From: Saprospiraceae bacterium
GTDB lineage: Bacteria; Bacteroidota; Bacteroidia; Chitinophagales; Saprospiraceae
Reading direction: 5' to 3'
Length of the DNA stretch: 37,007 nucleotides
Assembly: GCA_021299835.1 (NCBI GenBank)
Contig: JAJTER010000031.1
Coordinates: forward strand, 1 to 37,007
The notes under the pieces were generated by a model. The model was not told the DNA's origin, ran no database searches, and saw only the letters and a program-made list of their open reading frames with translations. The translations under genes were made by a program, and so were the position numbers. Of this stretch, positions 1 through 8,907 are shown piece after piece (within the stretch, counting starts at the first letter, position 1; every line of letters begins with the position of its first letter).

Positions 1-1
1 A

Positions 2-58
2 GATCCCGATGGTCATCAATGGGAAGTCCTTTTTTCGGATATGTCTTTGTTAGGATAA
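2..58 (+). CDS. C-terminal end of a VOC (glyoxalase/bleomycin-resistance) family protein, partial
   Basis: Only the last 18 codons of a gene that starts left of the window are present. The frame begins DPDGHQWEV and ends with TAA at 56-58. The string DPDGHxWEV is the typical last strand of vicinal-oxygen-chelate proteins, where the final Glu is often the fourth metal ligand. The substrate cannot be told from the fragment. A strong hairpin follows directly, so the gene converges on the peroxidase gene. The identification rests on this short motif alone. Confidence 0.6.
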   Translation, partial: DPDGHQWEVLFSDMSLLG

Positions 59-93
59 AAAAAAACACCTTAAGTACAGGGACTTAAGGTGTT
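56..93 (-). terminator. Intrinsic terminator of the peroxidase gene
   Basis: A perfect 12-bp stem is formed by AACACCTTAAGT (64-75) and ACTTAAGGTGTT (82-93) with a 6-nt loop. Read on the minus strand it is followed by a run of nine T (the A-run at 57-65), as expected for a Rho-independent terminator of the gene ending at 128. It may also stop the plus-strand gene ending at 58. Confidence 0.85.
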
Positions 94-127
94 AAAAAAG
101 GCTATGTTTTTATTAGACAAAGGCTAA

Positions 128-2152
128 TTATTTGCTCATTTTTATTACTTTGAATACATCCCATTTGTGATCACGGGAAACTTGCAGATAATAAATTCCT
201 ACCGGTAGATCTGAAACAGACATTTCATAATATCCGGCACCACTTTGGGTTTGCATGGTTCTTAAAACCCTTCCATATTGGTCGGTTAATCGAAGTGTTT
301 GCCCTTCAATACTCTCTAATTGAATATTTAACAAGTCATTTACTGGATTAGGATAAATATTTACACCTTCTTTGGCTTTTACAGGTGATTGGATGTAATT
401 TTCAACCACAGCTACAAGCGGTGTTTCATTCACATCTTCTCCATTTTCTCCAGGACATGGATTGGTAATAAATACATTCGACTGTAGGTTGGTAAGGGTT
501 GTATTTCTTTTAATTACATCGGATAATCTGGTATTGGACACCTGTGTTTTGATAGCTGCAGGAAGATTTGGATCTGATTTATAAAAATAAAAATCACCAT
601 CTCTTAGTTTTTCAAACTGAGCTTTTAACAACGCATGCATAGTTTTTCCCACTGATTTACCTGGGAGTAAATCTTCTGCCAGTAAGCCAATCCATACATC
701 AATATTGTCAATGGTTCCATACTGTGTTTGAAGAGCAGCTGCCAAAGTAGTATTTTTGGTTATATCAGCAAAAGTTCTGGCAGGGGTTCCTGTATAAAAT
801 TTACGGATATCATTATAATCAGGTAATCCGTGATCTCTTCCTCTTTGAATATTTAGCGCAGCTAAATCAAGACCGAATCGAACAGGAGCAGTAGGACTAC
901 CAAATAAGAAATTCCGGAGTATGCTATTTATCTTAGTATCAGTTTCATATTGTTTATGCGTTGCAAATCCTTTTAAAAACGATTCTAATCCAAATTCATC
1001 AAATAAACCAGTATTGAAAAAAGCATCAATCAATTCAACGCCACCGCCGCCAACAACAGTACAATTATTATCTCGCATGGGGAGTAAATCAACAACCTGG
1101 GTATGCCCAATTCTGTATCCGGCGGTAGCGAAGGAATTTAATATATCAGGTCGAACAGAGCTATTGTACCTTGAATAATTGTTTAGGGTAATACCCATGG
1201 CCGGAAGGAATTCCTGATAGGTTATGGCTTGAATTAAAGCGCCAACTTCTTTTCTTGCTTTTTGAAATATTTCTTCATCATTGGTTAAACCCTGTGTTCT
1301 TAACCTATCACAAATGCGGTTATGTTCTCTTACAAAAATTAAATGCATTCCTGAAATTCCCGGATGTTCAGCGCCTCTTACATCACCGGTTACAAAGGTT
1401 TTAATAGTATGGTTTCCGTCATTTGCCATACTCGGAGCCGTGGCATCCAAAGCTCCTGTTGATTCTCCATTTACCGTATTCCAGGGAAGGTTATTACCCG
1501 CTGAAGTTTTTAATTTGCCATTTACTTTAGTTCTCAACCAGGATGCCCTGATACTATCAGATCCGTAAACGACTGATCCATCAATCCATGAGGTGTTCAG
1601 ATTCATCTGCTGACGTTGTGAATTGACTCCGCTTCCCGGGAAAATGGTACTTCTGGTAAATGAGATGGGAACCGTGAAAAGCGGTTCATTCGCTGGTAAG
1701 GTAATGGGTACTGATTCTGTGGTGCTACTTGGAGTAAGTACTACATCGTGATCTATGAACTGCCCCCAGACATAAACATAAGTACTTAAATTTTTTGCAC
1801 TGAAGGCCGAAACTGGTTCATCACAAATAGCATTTGAAATTTGTCTGGCAGAGGGACGGTTGGTTCCGCCCATCGCATTTTTGGTATCAGTAGCACCATA
1901 TTCAGCCGGAATTTCTCTGGCCAACGCAATATTGGTTGCACCCCATTCTGCCTTTGTTCTTGAAATGTTATTATTGGTTCCGTCAATAGTCCGGTATATT
2001 GGTTGTGTACTCACAGGTCCGGGAGCATTTCTTCTGTTGGCATCAAAGCGTCCTGGCATACCATCAGATGAATGAGTTTGTGCAAAAGAGGAAATTGAAA
2101 TGCTTAGGAATAAAAGAATGGTAGTATTCCTAAAAATAAAGTTAGATTTCAT
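128..2152 (-). CDS. Secreted animal-type haem peroxidase with T9SS C-terminal sorting domain
   Basis: The 674-residue product belongs to the peroxidase-cyclooxygenase (animal haem peroxidase) superfamily, which uses H2O2 to oxidise halides or organic substrates. Residues 1-25 are a signal peptide ending SSFAQ. The distal haem motif WGQFIDHD lies at 129-136 (catalytic His135), the catalytic Arg in FVREHNR at about 275, and the proximal His350 in GYRIGHTQV. The family block NIQRGRDHG is at 434-442. From about 597 (VNIYPNPVNDLL) to the end is a type A T9SS sorting domain finishing KVIKMSK, so the enzyme should cross the outer membrane and be released or anchored at the surface. All haem-pocket residues I can recognise are present, so it is probably active. 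The gene stands alone: a strong terminator follows and 84 nt separate it from the sulfatase upstream. The natural substrate is unknown. Confidence 0.92.
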   Translation of the reverse strand: MKSNFIFRNTTILLFLSISISSFAQTHSSDGMPGRFDANRRNAPGPVSTQPIYRTIDGTNNNISRTKAEWGATNIALAREIPAEYGATDTKNAMGGTNRPSARQISNAICDEPVSAFSAKNLSTYVYVWGQFIDHDVVLTPSSTTESVPITLPANEPLFTVPISFTRSTIFPGSGVNSQRQQMNLNTSWIDGSVVYGSDSIRASWLRTKVNGKLKTSAGNNLPWNTVNGESTGALDATAPSMANDGNHTIKTFVTGDVRGAEHPGISGMHLIFVREHNRICDRLRTQGLTNDEEIFQKARKEVGALIQAITYQEFLPAMGITLNNYSRYNSSVRPDILNSFATAGYRIGHTQVVDLLPMRDNNCTVVGGGGVELIDAFFNTGLFDEFGLESFLKGFATHKQYETDTKINSILRNFLFGSPTAPVRFGLDLAALNIQRGRDHGLPDYNDIRKFYTGTPARTFADITKNTTLAAALQTQYGTIDNIDVWIGLLAEDLLPGKSVGKTMHALLKAQFEKLRDGDFYFYKSDPNLPAAIKTQVSNTRLSDVIKRNTTLTNLQSNVFITNPCPGENGEDVNETPLVAVVENYIQSPVKAKEGVNIYPNPVNDLLNIQLESIEGQTLRLTDQYGRVLRTMQTQSGAGYYEMSVSDLPVGIYYLQVSRDHKWDVFKVIKMSK

Positions 2153-2236
2153 GGGGTGTTTTTTATAATGGTTAATAAAGCGAACAACCCATTAAGCAGA
2201 CTAATTTTCTTTTGTACTCATTTCCTTATTATATTT

Positions 2237-3703
2237 TTATTTCCCCCTATCTTTTTGATTTGGTTTTCTTCCCCAGTTCGTTAGATTGATATCCAGGTCG
2301 TCATGGGCTGCAATCATTTCCTGTCGGCAAATATTTCTCATGTTTAATATAGTTGACTGATAGGCAGGTTTTCCTGAAAGATCGACTGTTTCCATGGGAT
2401 CTTTTTTCAAATCAAATAATTGCGTCGTTTCCTTTCCAGCCACATTATAAACGATTAACTTCATACCATCTGCCGTTTTCACACTTCGGCTCCAATGTCC
2501 ATAAACGTTATATATATTTTCCCGAACTTTTACCTTTTGATCTTTAATAATAGGCATTAAAGATTTTGCTTCCACCGTTTTAGGGGCAGGTATTTTTAAA
2601 TATTCATAGATGGTTGGCGCTATATCACTTAAATAGACAAAACCATCTGCTTTTTTATTTTTTGGGATACCTGGTCCTGAAAATATCATGGGCACACGAA
2701 TGCTGTGTTCGTATAAATTTTGTTTTCCCAGTAATCCATGCTGACCTACTGCAAGGCCATTATCTCCTGCAAATACTATCAGCGTATTTTCCATTAATCC
2801 CTCCTTTTCAAGGGTTTCCAGTATTCTTCCCACCTGTGCATCCATTTCTGAAATCATGCCATAATAAAGGGCTATTTCTTTTTTGATTGCTTCCGGAGTT
2901 CTCGGCGTTGGTAGTAATTGTTCATCGCGAACATTCAAATCGCCATTATCAAATGGATGTTTCGGCAGGAAATTTTTTGGTAAAGGAATTTTTGTTGGAT
3001 CATATAAGCGGTCATAAGGTGGAGGTGGTGTCCTCGGGTCATGCGGGGAGGTCAATGCAACATAGCACATAAAAGGTCCGAACTTCGCCTTGTCACTTCG
3101 AAGAAATTCAATAGCATTATTGGTGTATAAAGTGCTGCTATAAATATCACTTTGTCTCTTAGTTGATTCTGGAAAAATGCCAGTAGGGTCAAACTCTTGA
3201 ACCATAGGTTTAAATTGGCCACCGTCTTTTTCAAAATGCATGCCACCAAAATAGATGTCCCCGCCGTCACTGAACATTCTGTGATGGGAGGCCTTATCGC
3301 TATGCCATTTTCCTGTGTGATAGGTTTCATATCCATTTTCGCGAAGTGTCTCAGGCAGACTAATCAAACTGTCGGGTATCACCCCTCCGTCAGAAGGAAG
3401 GCGATTCACATAACGTCCTGTCATTAACATTGCCCGGCTTGGTACACACACCGCTCCATGATGTCCACCCATAACGTGGGCCTGGGTAAATAGGAGCCCC
3501 GATGCTGCAAGTTTATCCAGGTTAGGTGTGGAAATAATTTTATTTCCCATAGCACCTAATGCCTGATAAGTATGATCGTCTGAATAGATGATGAGTACAT
3601 TTTTATTTAATGAATGACCACTTATTTGTCCCTGAACCGAAGGACTAAAAAGGAAAGCAATGAAAATTTGAAATAAAAAAGTTGATTTTTGTGAAAATTT
3701 CAT
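2237..3703 (-). CDS. Exported sulfatase (type I, formylglycine-dependent)
   Basis: The 488-residue protein is an arylsulfatase-superfamily enzyme that removes sulfate esters, probably from a glycan. Residues 1-26 form a signal peptide. The metal-binding Asp pair is in IIYSDDH (42-43). The maturation motif CVPSR is at 86-90, where Cys86 would become formylglycine. GKW (131-133), the His of SPHDPR (about 221) and the late metal site GDN (313-315) complete the active site. The general pattern resembles iduronate-2-sulfatase/choline-sulfatase-like subfamilies, but substrate cannot be assigned from sequence alone. The gene is divergent from a GH20-like hexosaminidase 99 nt away, suggesting that the pair acts on a sulfated amino-sugar glycan. 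No recognisable sulfatase-maturing enzyme lies in this window. Confidence 0.93.
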   Translation of the reverse strand: MKFSQKSTFLFQIFIAFLFSPSVQGQISGHSLNKNVLIIYSDDHTYQALGAMGNKIISTPNLDKLAASGLLFTQAHVMGGHHGAVCVPSRAMLMTGRYVNRLPSDGGVIPDSLISLPETLRENGYETYHTGKWHSDKASHHRMFSDGGDIYFGGMHFEKDGGQFKPMVQEFDPTGIFPESTKRQSDIYSSTLYTNNAIEFLRSDKAKFGPFMCYVALTSPHDPRTPPPPYDRLYDPTKIPLPKNFLPKHPFDNGDLNVRDEQLLPTPRTPEAIKKEIALYYGMISEMDAQVGRILETLEKEGLMENTLIVFAGDNGLAVGQHGLLGKQNLYEHSIRVPMIFSGPGIPKNKKADGFVYLSDIAPTIYEYLKIPAPKTVEAKSLMPIIKDQKVKVRENIYNVYGHWSRSVKTADGMKLIVYNVAGKETTQLFDLKKDPMETVDLSGKPAYQSTILNMRNICRQEMIAAHDDLDINLTNWGRKPNQKDRGK

Positions 3704-3802
3704 AGTTAGAAGATTGATTTTTTTAAATTTAGTAGTTTATGGTCATTATTTCTGCAATTTATTAATATTTTTAGTTGGTTCTTTTTCTCTCTAAAAAACA
3801 CA

Positions 3803-6247
3803 ATGATGAATCATTCCCCATGGGTTATATCCTTTTTTCTAAGTATAAATTTTTTAATAGCTCAATCTACGAATGTCCATTTAATTCCCAAAAAAGGTTT
3901 GGTTTTAGAAAGCCAGAGTATTAAATGGGGAAATGGTTCGGAATTAAATTTTTTTAACAGCGATAAATCAAAACACCATTATTATTTTACCTGGTGGGAG
4001 CAGGATATGGATAGTTCTCAACCGGATGTGGACAAATTACTCATCGGTTCTGAAAATACTGCCGTTTCAGGATTTTATCAACTTAGGAAATCAAAACAGC
4101 TATTTGAAATAGAAATTAATTGTAAATGGAACAGACTGGATAGTGGATTGGTAGATATTGTACACAACAAATGGTGGTTTCCATTTATTGAAAATGCGAC
4201 TTTTGAAAGTCCACAAGGTGTATTTTCCTTTAAGGAATTGAAAGATTTTTCTGGATCAAGTTTAATTATCCATACCTCCTGGGGCTCCTTCGAAATTAAA
4301 AGTTCCCATCCTTTTTCGCTGGTAAAACAGGTCGAGATACCCGTGCTGGCAGATCAGTTTTCAAGAAGAGACCAATATTTATTATTAGAGGAACGGAATA
4401 TTCCCATCTTACCCGGAGGTTCCATAAAAAGATTTTTTTCGATAAGGGAATTAAAAGCAAATGCGGTTATTTCAAATAACAGTATTATCTCAAGTTCCTT
4501 TATTGCACAAGTTAAAGATGCCTGGCAAGCTCCTTTTCAAGAATTTCCCGAGGTATTGCCGAAGCCTAAGGAGCTTGTTTTCCATAAGGGATTTTATGTA
4601 TTTCCTGACATCGAAAATACAGTGTTGAACGAAACCCAAAAGGAATTCCTGAAAATTATTTCTTCCAAATGGCAATGGAAAAAGAAGTATGCACCACAGA
4701 TAAATACACGTAAAATTCCTTTAGGGCATGAGGAGGCTTATAAGATTCGAGTGGAAAATAAAGGCATTTTTATTGATTATGAGACTGAAAAGGGGCTTCA
4801 GCACGCATTATACACGTTACAACAGCTAACGGTAGCCCAAAACGGAAAATTACAGATTCCGCTCCTATCATTGTCTGATCAGCCATCAACCGATTGGCGG
4901 GGTATCCATTTGTTTACCGGACCTACTTCCCTGAATTTTCACAAACAACAATTTGAAAGAATATTATTGCCTCTAAAAGTGAATAAAGTGGTGGTTCAAT
5001 GTGAGCAGGCCGAGTGGAAAAGTTTTCCAAATATTCATAATCCCATTTCTATTTCTTTGAATGATTTAAAGGCGTCCTTTGATTTTTTTAATAAAAACAG
5101 GGTAGAACCCATTCCCCTTATTCAAAGTCTGGGTCACATGGAATGGTTCTTTAAATCTAAAGAAAACCGATTCATGGCAGTTAATCCTGCATACCCTTAC
5201 ACGCTTAATCCAACCTTAGAAAGTTCAAAACTGGCAATCCTGAATATTTGGGAAGAAGCCATCTCTCTTTTAAAGCCCAAAACAATTCATGTTGGTTTTG
5301 ATGAGATTGGAATGATTGGCTTTAATGAACCCAGGGAAAAGGAAATAGATTATTGGAATATTCAGATGGGATTATTGGATAGCTTGACCAAAGCCAGAAA
5401 ACTAAATCTTATGATTTGGGGCGACATGGGTTTGGCTCCTTCCGATGGTCCCGATGCTTGTAATGGTATTACCTCTGAACGTGCCAGAAAAATTCGGACT
5501 TCCATTCCCAAAGGCACCTGGGTGGCAGATTGGCATTATTTGAACAACGCAGATCCATCTGTATATTTGCCTAATCTGAATATTTGGAAAGAAAATGGGA
5601 ATATCCCATTGGCAAGTACCTGGTTTTATCCCCAAAATATCAAAGGTTTTGTATCTGCAGCACAAAAAGTGGGAGCTGGTGTGCTACAAACCACCTGGGC
5701 CGATTTTGAAAGCAGTGAATACAATATGCTGCAAAATATGGAACAATTCGGTGCATATATCCTCGCACTCGATTATGCCTGGAGTGGTCGGAATGAAATG
5801 TCGGAAAAATTACCATATCATCCTATTGAAAAGTGGGCACAGCTTTATTATAATGATCCATTACCCATTTATTCGATGACAGGTATGGATATCTTAGCTG
5901 AAAAGAAGGGAATATTAATCCAAAATTTCCGTTGGGAAAACAAAAAAGCTTTACCTGTAAGCGGCTTTTCTTTAGCTATTAAAACAGATAAAATTCTTCC
6001 CGAAGGAACGCCCGTCATTAAAATTTCATACATGGATGAGGGTATTGAAAAAAGTATTTTATTGCGATATGGGGTAGAAATAAGAGGAGAGCAGGATGAA
6101 AGGCCTATATTCGACCATATTTCAAGGAAGGGAAAAAATATATGGCACCATTTCTTGCCTGAATCTATTTCCCTGAATCAATTAACCATTGAAAGTATTC
6201 ACCCACTTGTTCTTTTTAAAATGAACCAATTTCATTTTTTGGAATAA
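3803..6247 (+). CDS. Exported GH20-like beta-N-acetylhexosaminidase (divergent)
   Basis: The 814-residue protein starts with a signal peptide (to about residue 21, ending FLIAQ). Residues about 25-240 form an accessory region that I do not recognise. About 255-350 resembles the alpha/beta GH20b domain that precedes GH20 barrels. The barrel begins near DWRGIHL (about 364), and the catalytic Asp-Glu pair is D500-E501 in HVGFDEIG. GH20 enzymes release terminal GlcNAc or GalNAc by substrate-assisted catalysis with this pair. The protein is divergent: the usual DxxR after DWRG, whose Arg holds the sugar, is replaced by FTGPT, and the usual HWHLTDD strand reads VVQCEQAEW. The family call is fairly safe; the exact substrate is not. 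It heads a plus-strand group with an outer-membrane barrel 16 nt downstream and a PQQ dehydrogenase beyond. Confidence 0.8.
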   Translation: MMNHSPWVISFFLSINFLIAQSTNVHLIPKKGLVLESQSIKWGNGSELNFFNSDKSKHHYYFTWWEQDMDSSQPDVDKLLIGSENTAVSGFYQLRKSKQLFEIEINCKWNRLDSGLVDIVHNKWWFPFIENATFESPQGVFSFKELKDFSGSSLIIHTSWGSFEIKSSHPFSLVKQVEIPVLADQFSRRDQYLLLEERNIPILPGGSIKRFFSIRELKANAVISNNSIISSSFIAQVKDAWQAPFQEFPEVLPKPKELVFHKGFYVFPDIENTVLNETQKEFLKIISSKWQWKKKYAPQINTRKIPLGHEEAYKIRVENKGIFIDYETEKGLQHALYTLQQLTVAQNGKLQIPLLSLSDQPSTDWRGIHLFTGPTSLNFHKQQFERILLPLKVNKVVVQCEQAEWKSFPNIHNPISISLNDLKASFDFFNKNRVEPIPLIQSLGHMEWFFKSKENRFMAVNPAYPYTLNPTLESSKLAILNIWEEAISLLKPKTIHVGFDEIGMIGFNEPREKEIDYWNIQMGLLDSLTKARKLNLMIWGDMGLAPSDGPDACNGITSERARKIRTSIPKGTWVADWHYLNNADPSVYLPNLNIWKENGNIPLASTWFYPQNIKGFVSAAQKVGAGVLQTTWADFESSEYNMLQNMEQFGAYILALDYAWSGRNEMSEKLPYHPIEKWAQLYYNDPLPIYSMTGMDILAEKKGILIQNFRWENKKALPVSGFSLAIKTDKILPEGTPVIKISYMDEGIEKSILLRYGVEIRGEQDERPIFDHISRKGKNIWHHFLPESISLNQLTIESIHPLVLFKMNQFHFLE

Positions 6248-6263
6248 ATAAACTATATACATC

Positions 6264-7061
6264 ATGAAATTTTACCTTAACATTTTTATCTGTTTACTCC
6301 TTTCCAGCTATCTATACAGTCAGGATTCACTTGGTGTGCTTGCCCCTGACAGACCTGGTTTTGGTGATGCCGTTTTTATAACGCCCAAAAAGTATCTAAT
6401 GATAGAAACCGGATTTTGGACCGAAAATCAAAAGGAAGTTGGTTCCGTTATTCAAAATACCAGGGGAATAGGTCTCAATTCCACCTTGCTTCGATATGGG
6501 GTTTCAAAAAAAATGGAACTCAGATTTGATTATTCGCTTTGGCAGGAAAAATTAAACAATGAAGCGTTTACCACTGGTTTCCAACCTGCCAGAGTAGGGG
6601 TAAAACTTGCTTTACTGGAAAATAAGGGAGCTATACCTGCCGTAACATTTATCGGGATGACGGGATTTCCTTTTTCAACCTCAAAGGTATTTAGGACTAA
6701 TTCGGTAAATCCAAGCACGGAATTGTCCTTTGCCAATCCATTAACCGATTGGCTAACGCTTTGTTATAATCTGGGAGCTGCATGGGATGGTGAAAATAAA
6801 AATCCTGCTTATTATTATGCCCTTTCACTGGAAATGTCTCTTTCTGATAAATTGGGTTGTTATATTCAAGGACATGGAGATTCCCAAAAGATGGATTTAC
6901 CTGGAGATTCAAATCAGTTGAACCAATCTTTTGTTGAAGGTGGAATCGTTTATTACCCAAAAAATAATATGCAGTTTGATATTTCGTCAGGGTCAAGTGT
7001 AGGAACTGCCAATACCTATTCTTTTTTGACCCTTGGATTCTGTCTAAGATTACCAAATTAA
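6264..7061 (+). CDS. Outer-membrane beta-barrel protein (MetA-pathway/transporter-like)
   Basis: The 265-residue product has a signal peptide (about 1-19, ending YLYSQ). The remainder is alternating hydrophobic/polar strands with many aromatic residues, typical of an outer-membrane barrel. The opening LAPDRPGFGD followed by short amphipathic strands matches the family often annotated as transporter or Phenol_MetA_deg-like (PF13557). Members are presumed outer-membrane channels, and their cargo is mostly unknown. It begins 16 nt after the GH20-like gene and is probably co-transcribed with it, so it may help the uptake or sensing of the released sugars. That role is inference from position only. 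Confidence 0.7.
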   Translation: MKFYLNIFICLLLSSYLYSQDSLGVLAPDRPGFGDAVFITPKKYLMIETGFWTENQKEVGSVIQNTRGIGLNSTLLRYGVSKKMELRFDYSLWQEKLNNEAFTTGFQPARVGVKLALLENKGAIPAVTFIGMTGFPFSTSKVFRTNSVNPSTELSFANPLTDWLTLCYNLGAAWDGENKNPAYYYALSLEMSLSDKLGCYIQGHGDSQKMDLPGDSNQLNQSFVEGGIVYYPKNNMQFDISSGSSVGTANTYSFLTLGFCLRLPN

Positions 7062-7064
7062 AGG

Positions 7065-7072
7065 TATATTTG
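7065..7072 (+). promoter_or_regulatory. Candidate -7 element (TATATTTG) upstream of the PQQ dehydrogenase gene
   Basis: TATATTTG matches the Bacteroidota primary-sigma -7 consensus TAnnTTTG exactly and lies in the 45-nt gap before the ATG at 7107. I see no TTG at the usual 17-23 nt upstream, so it may be a weak internal promoter. Confidence 0.4.
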
Positions 7073-7106
7073 TTAAACTAATTTGTAACCCTTAATTTCT
7101 ACTTAA

Positions 7107-8258
7107 ATGAAACTTAAATATTTCTTTTTGAGTTGTTTCGCCCTCGTTTTTTATAACGCTTGCAAACAATCTGATGCTGTTATTTTATCTGAACCATCTC
7201 CTGCCAATAATCCTGAAATCACGGTAACAACCGTTGTTACTGGCAATGATGTTATCTGGGGAATGGAACTTTTACCCAATGGTGATTTGATTTACGGAGA
7301 AAAAAAGGGAAAAATTTATATTAAAAGAGGCGAACAGACTATTCCCCTTGAAGGTTTCCCAACCGTAAAAACTGGAGGTCAAGGTGGCTTTATGGATTTA
7401 AAGGCGCACCCGAATTATGTTAAAAATGGCTGGATTTATGCTACGTTCACTTCCCTTGTCGCTGAAAAAGACTCAGAGGTGAAACTGGTTCGATTCAAAG
7501 TTAAAAATGATAAAATTCAGAACGTAGAGAATATTTTCGCTACAGGCGGTGGTAATACTTTTAACAATCACTACGGTAGCCGAATTGCCTTCGATAAAAA
7601 TAATTATTTGTTCGTAAGTATTGGCGAAGGGGGCGGTTCTAGTTTAGGTGGCCCTAATTCTACGAATAAAAATGCCCAGGACACCAAGTTAAATTGGGGA
7701 AAAGTTCATAGGATGAAAGATAATGGGGACGTACCTTCAGATAATCCAGTACTTCCAGGGAATACCAAGCCAACAACGATGTTTTCTTACGGACACAGGA
7801 ATCCACAGGGTTTGACATTGAATCCTCAAACAGGTGATATCTGGGAGACTGAACATGGTCCAAAAGGTGGCGATGAGATTAATATCATATCTAAAGGGGA
7901 AAATTATGGTTGGCCAACCTATTCTATTGGCATTAATTATAATGGAACCACCGTTTCAAACGACCATAAAGCGGAAGGGATTAAAGAACCTATTTTTACC
8001 TGGACACCTTCTATCGGCGTGTGCGGTATCACTTTTATCAATTCCGACAATTTCAAATCGTGGAATGGTAATTTTTTGGCAACAGGCCTTGCGGGTCAAA
8101 AATTATATCGTTTTGTTATTAAAGACAATAAAATTGTTGAAGAAAATATCTGGATGGAAAAAATGGGGCGCTTTAGAAACGTTATCCAAGGTTCCGACGG
8201 AGCAATTTATATTTCTCTCGAAAGTCCAGGAAGAATTCTAAAGGTTACCGCTAAATAA
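7107..8258 (+). CDS. PQQ-dependent sugar dehydrogenase lipoprotein (GSDH family)
   Basis: The 383-residue protein is a glucose/sorbosone dehydrogenase-type six-bladed beta-propeller that oxidises aldoses at C1 with PQQ. A lipoprotein signal peptide ends FYNAC (Cys19), so the enzyme is probably lipid-anchored in the cell envelope. Signature segments are present: HYGSR with the likely catalytic base His155, the GHRNPQG strand with Arg231 that would contact PQQ, and the block ETEHGPKGGDEIN followed by GENYGWP. Length is normal for soluble GSDH-type enzymes. It lies 45 nt downstream of the outer-membrane barrel gene in the hexosaminidase group. PQQ biosynthesis genes are not in the window, so cofactor supply is unknown. 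The family call is strong and the sugar substrate is not known. Confidence 0.9.
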   Translation: MKLKYFFLSCFALVFYNACKQSDAVILSEPSPANNPEITVTTVVTGNDVIWGMELLPNGDLIYGEKKGKIYIKRGEQTIPLEGFPTVKTGGQGGFMDLKAHPNYVKNGWIYATFTSLVAEKDSEVKLVRFKVKNDKIQNVENIFATGGGNTFNNHYGSRIAFDKNNYLFVSIGEGGGSSLGGPNSTNKNAQDTKLNWGKVHRMKDNGDVPSDNPVLPGNTKPTTMFSYGHRNPQGLTLNPQTGDIWETEHGPKGGDEINIISKGENYGWPTYSIGINYNGTTVSNDHKAEGIKEPIFTWTPSIGVCGITFINSDNFKSWNGNFLATGLAGQKLYRFVIKDNKIVEENIWMEKMGRFRNVIQGSDGAIYISLESPGRILKVTAK

Positions 8259-8281
8259 TCATTGGGATAAAATATATAGTT

Positions 8282-8313
8282 AAAAGGGCTGTCTAAAAAT
8301 GACAGCCCTTTTT
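8282..8313. terminator. Bidirectional intrinsic terminator between convergent genes
   Basis: The stem AAAAGGGCTGTC (8282-8293) pairs with GACAGCCCTTTT (8301-8312) across a 7-nt loop, with T residues on the right arm and A residues on the left. It lies between the stop codons of the convergent PQQ dehydrogenase and DUF2911 genes and should serve both. Confidence 0.9.
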
Positions 8314-8316
8314 CCG

Positions 8317-8907
8317 TTATATAGTGGTAAATGGAACAGAAAAGCTAAGATTTTCCCATTTGAAAATGAGTTCTCCCTCCTTTTTGGATGTTTCCTTCAA
8401 TTCAAAGGTTAATCTTGGGGTTGCTTCACTCTTTGTTGGCGTAATGTCAACGCGTAAAACGTCGTCTTTTTGGTCGTAATCGTCGGATAAATGTTGCTCA
8501 TGGTTTGTATTGAGTATGAAAGTCCATTTATCCTTTCCAGGAATAGTGAATAATCCATAAATGCCTGGCTTAATGACCTGACCATTGATTTTTATATCAC
8601 TACTTATTTCAAATTTGTTGGCACTGTGAGCACCAGTAACCCAAACCTGATCAAAAGGGACCAATCCACCCCAAATAACTCTTCCTCTTACGCCTGGTGC
8701 ATAGTAGTTTAATGTTAATTGCGTCTTTCCTACTTTTACAGAGGTTACCCGGGGAGTACTTGCTTTTTTTAGATCCTCTTTAATTAGCCCGGAATTTATA
8801 CTGTCGGCGTAGGTAAGCTTTACGTTTTTTGAGGATGTCTGACCGAAAGCCAAAACTTGCATAAAGCAAGATATAAATAAGGCGAAAATCAGTTTATTCA
8901 TTACCAT
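8317..8907 (-). CDS. Exported DUF2911 family protein
   Basis: The 196-residue protein has a signal peptide (about 1-23, ending VLAFGQ) and a DUF2911 domain. Its hallmarks are YYAPGVRGRVIWGGLVPF, VWVTGAHSANK and KPGIYGLFTIPG followed by a Trp-rich strand. DUF2911 proteins are common envelope proteins in Bacteroidota with no established function. Its ATG overlaps the stop of the preceding barrel gene by one base (TAATG), suggesting translational coupling. An in-frame Met two codons later (ATG at 8901) is an alternative start. It is the last gene of a four-gene group that begins with metal-binding proteins, so a role in envelope metal handling is possible but unproven. Confidence 0.88.
   Translation of the reverse strand: MVMNKLIFALFISCFMQVLAFGQTSSKNVKLTYADSINSGLIKEDLKKASTPRVTSVKVGKTQLTLNYYAPGVRGRVIWGGLVPFDQVWVTGAHSANKFEISSDIKINGQVIKPGIYGLFTIPGKDKWTFILNTNHEQHLSDDYDQKDDVLRVDITPTKSEATPRLTFELKETSKKEGELIFKWENLSFSVPFTTI

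Noticed and set aside
921-2075. Plus-strand open frames inside the peroxidase gene
   Set aside because: They are antisense shadows of a well-conserved coding frame and lack domain signatures.
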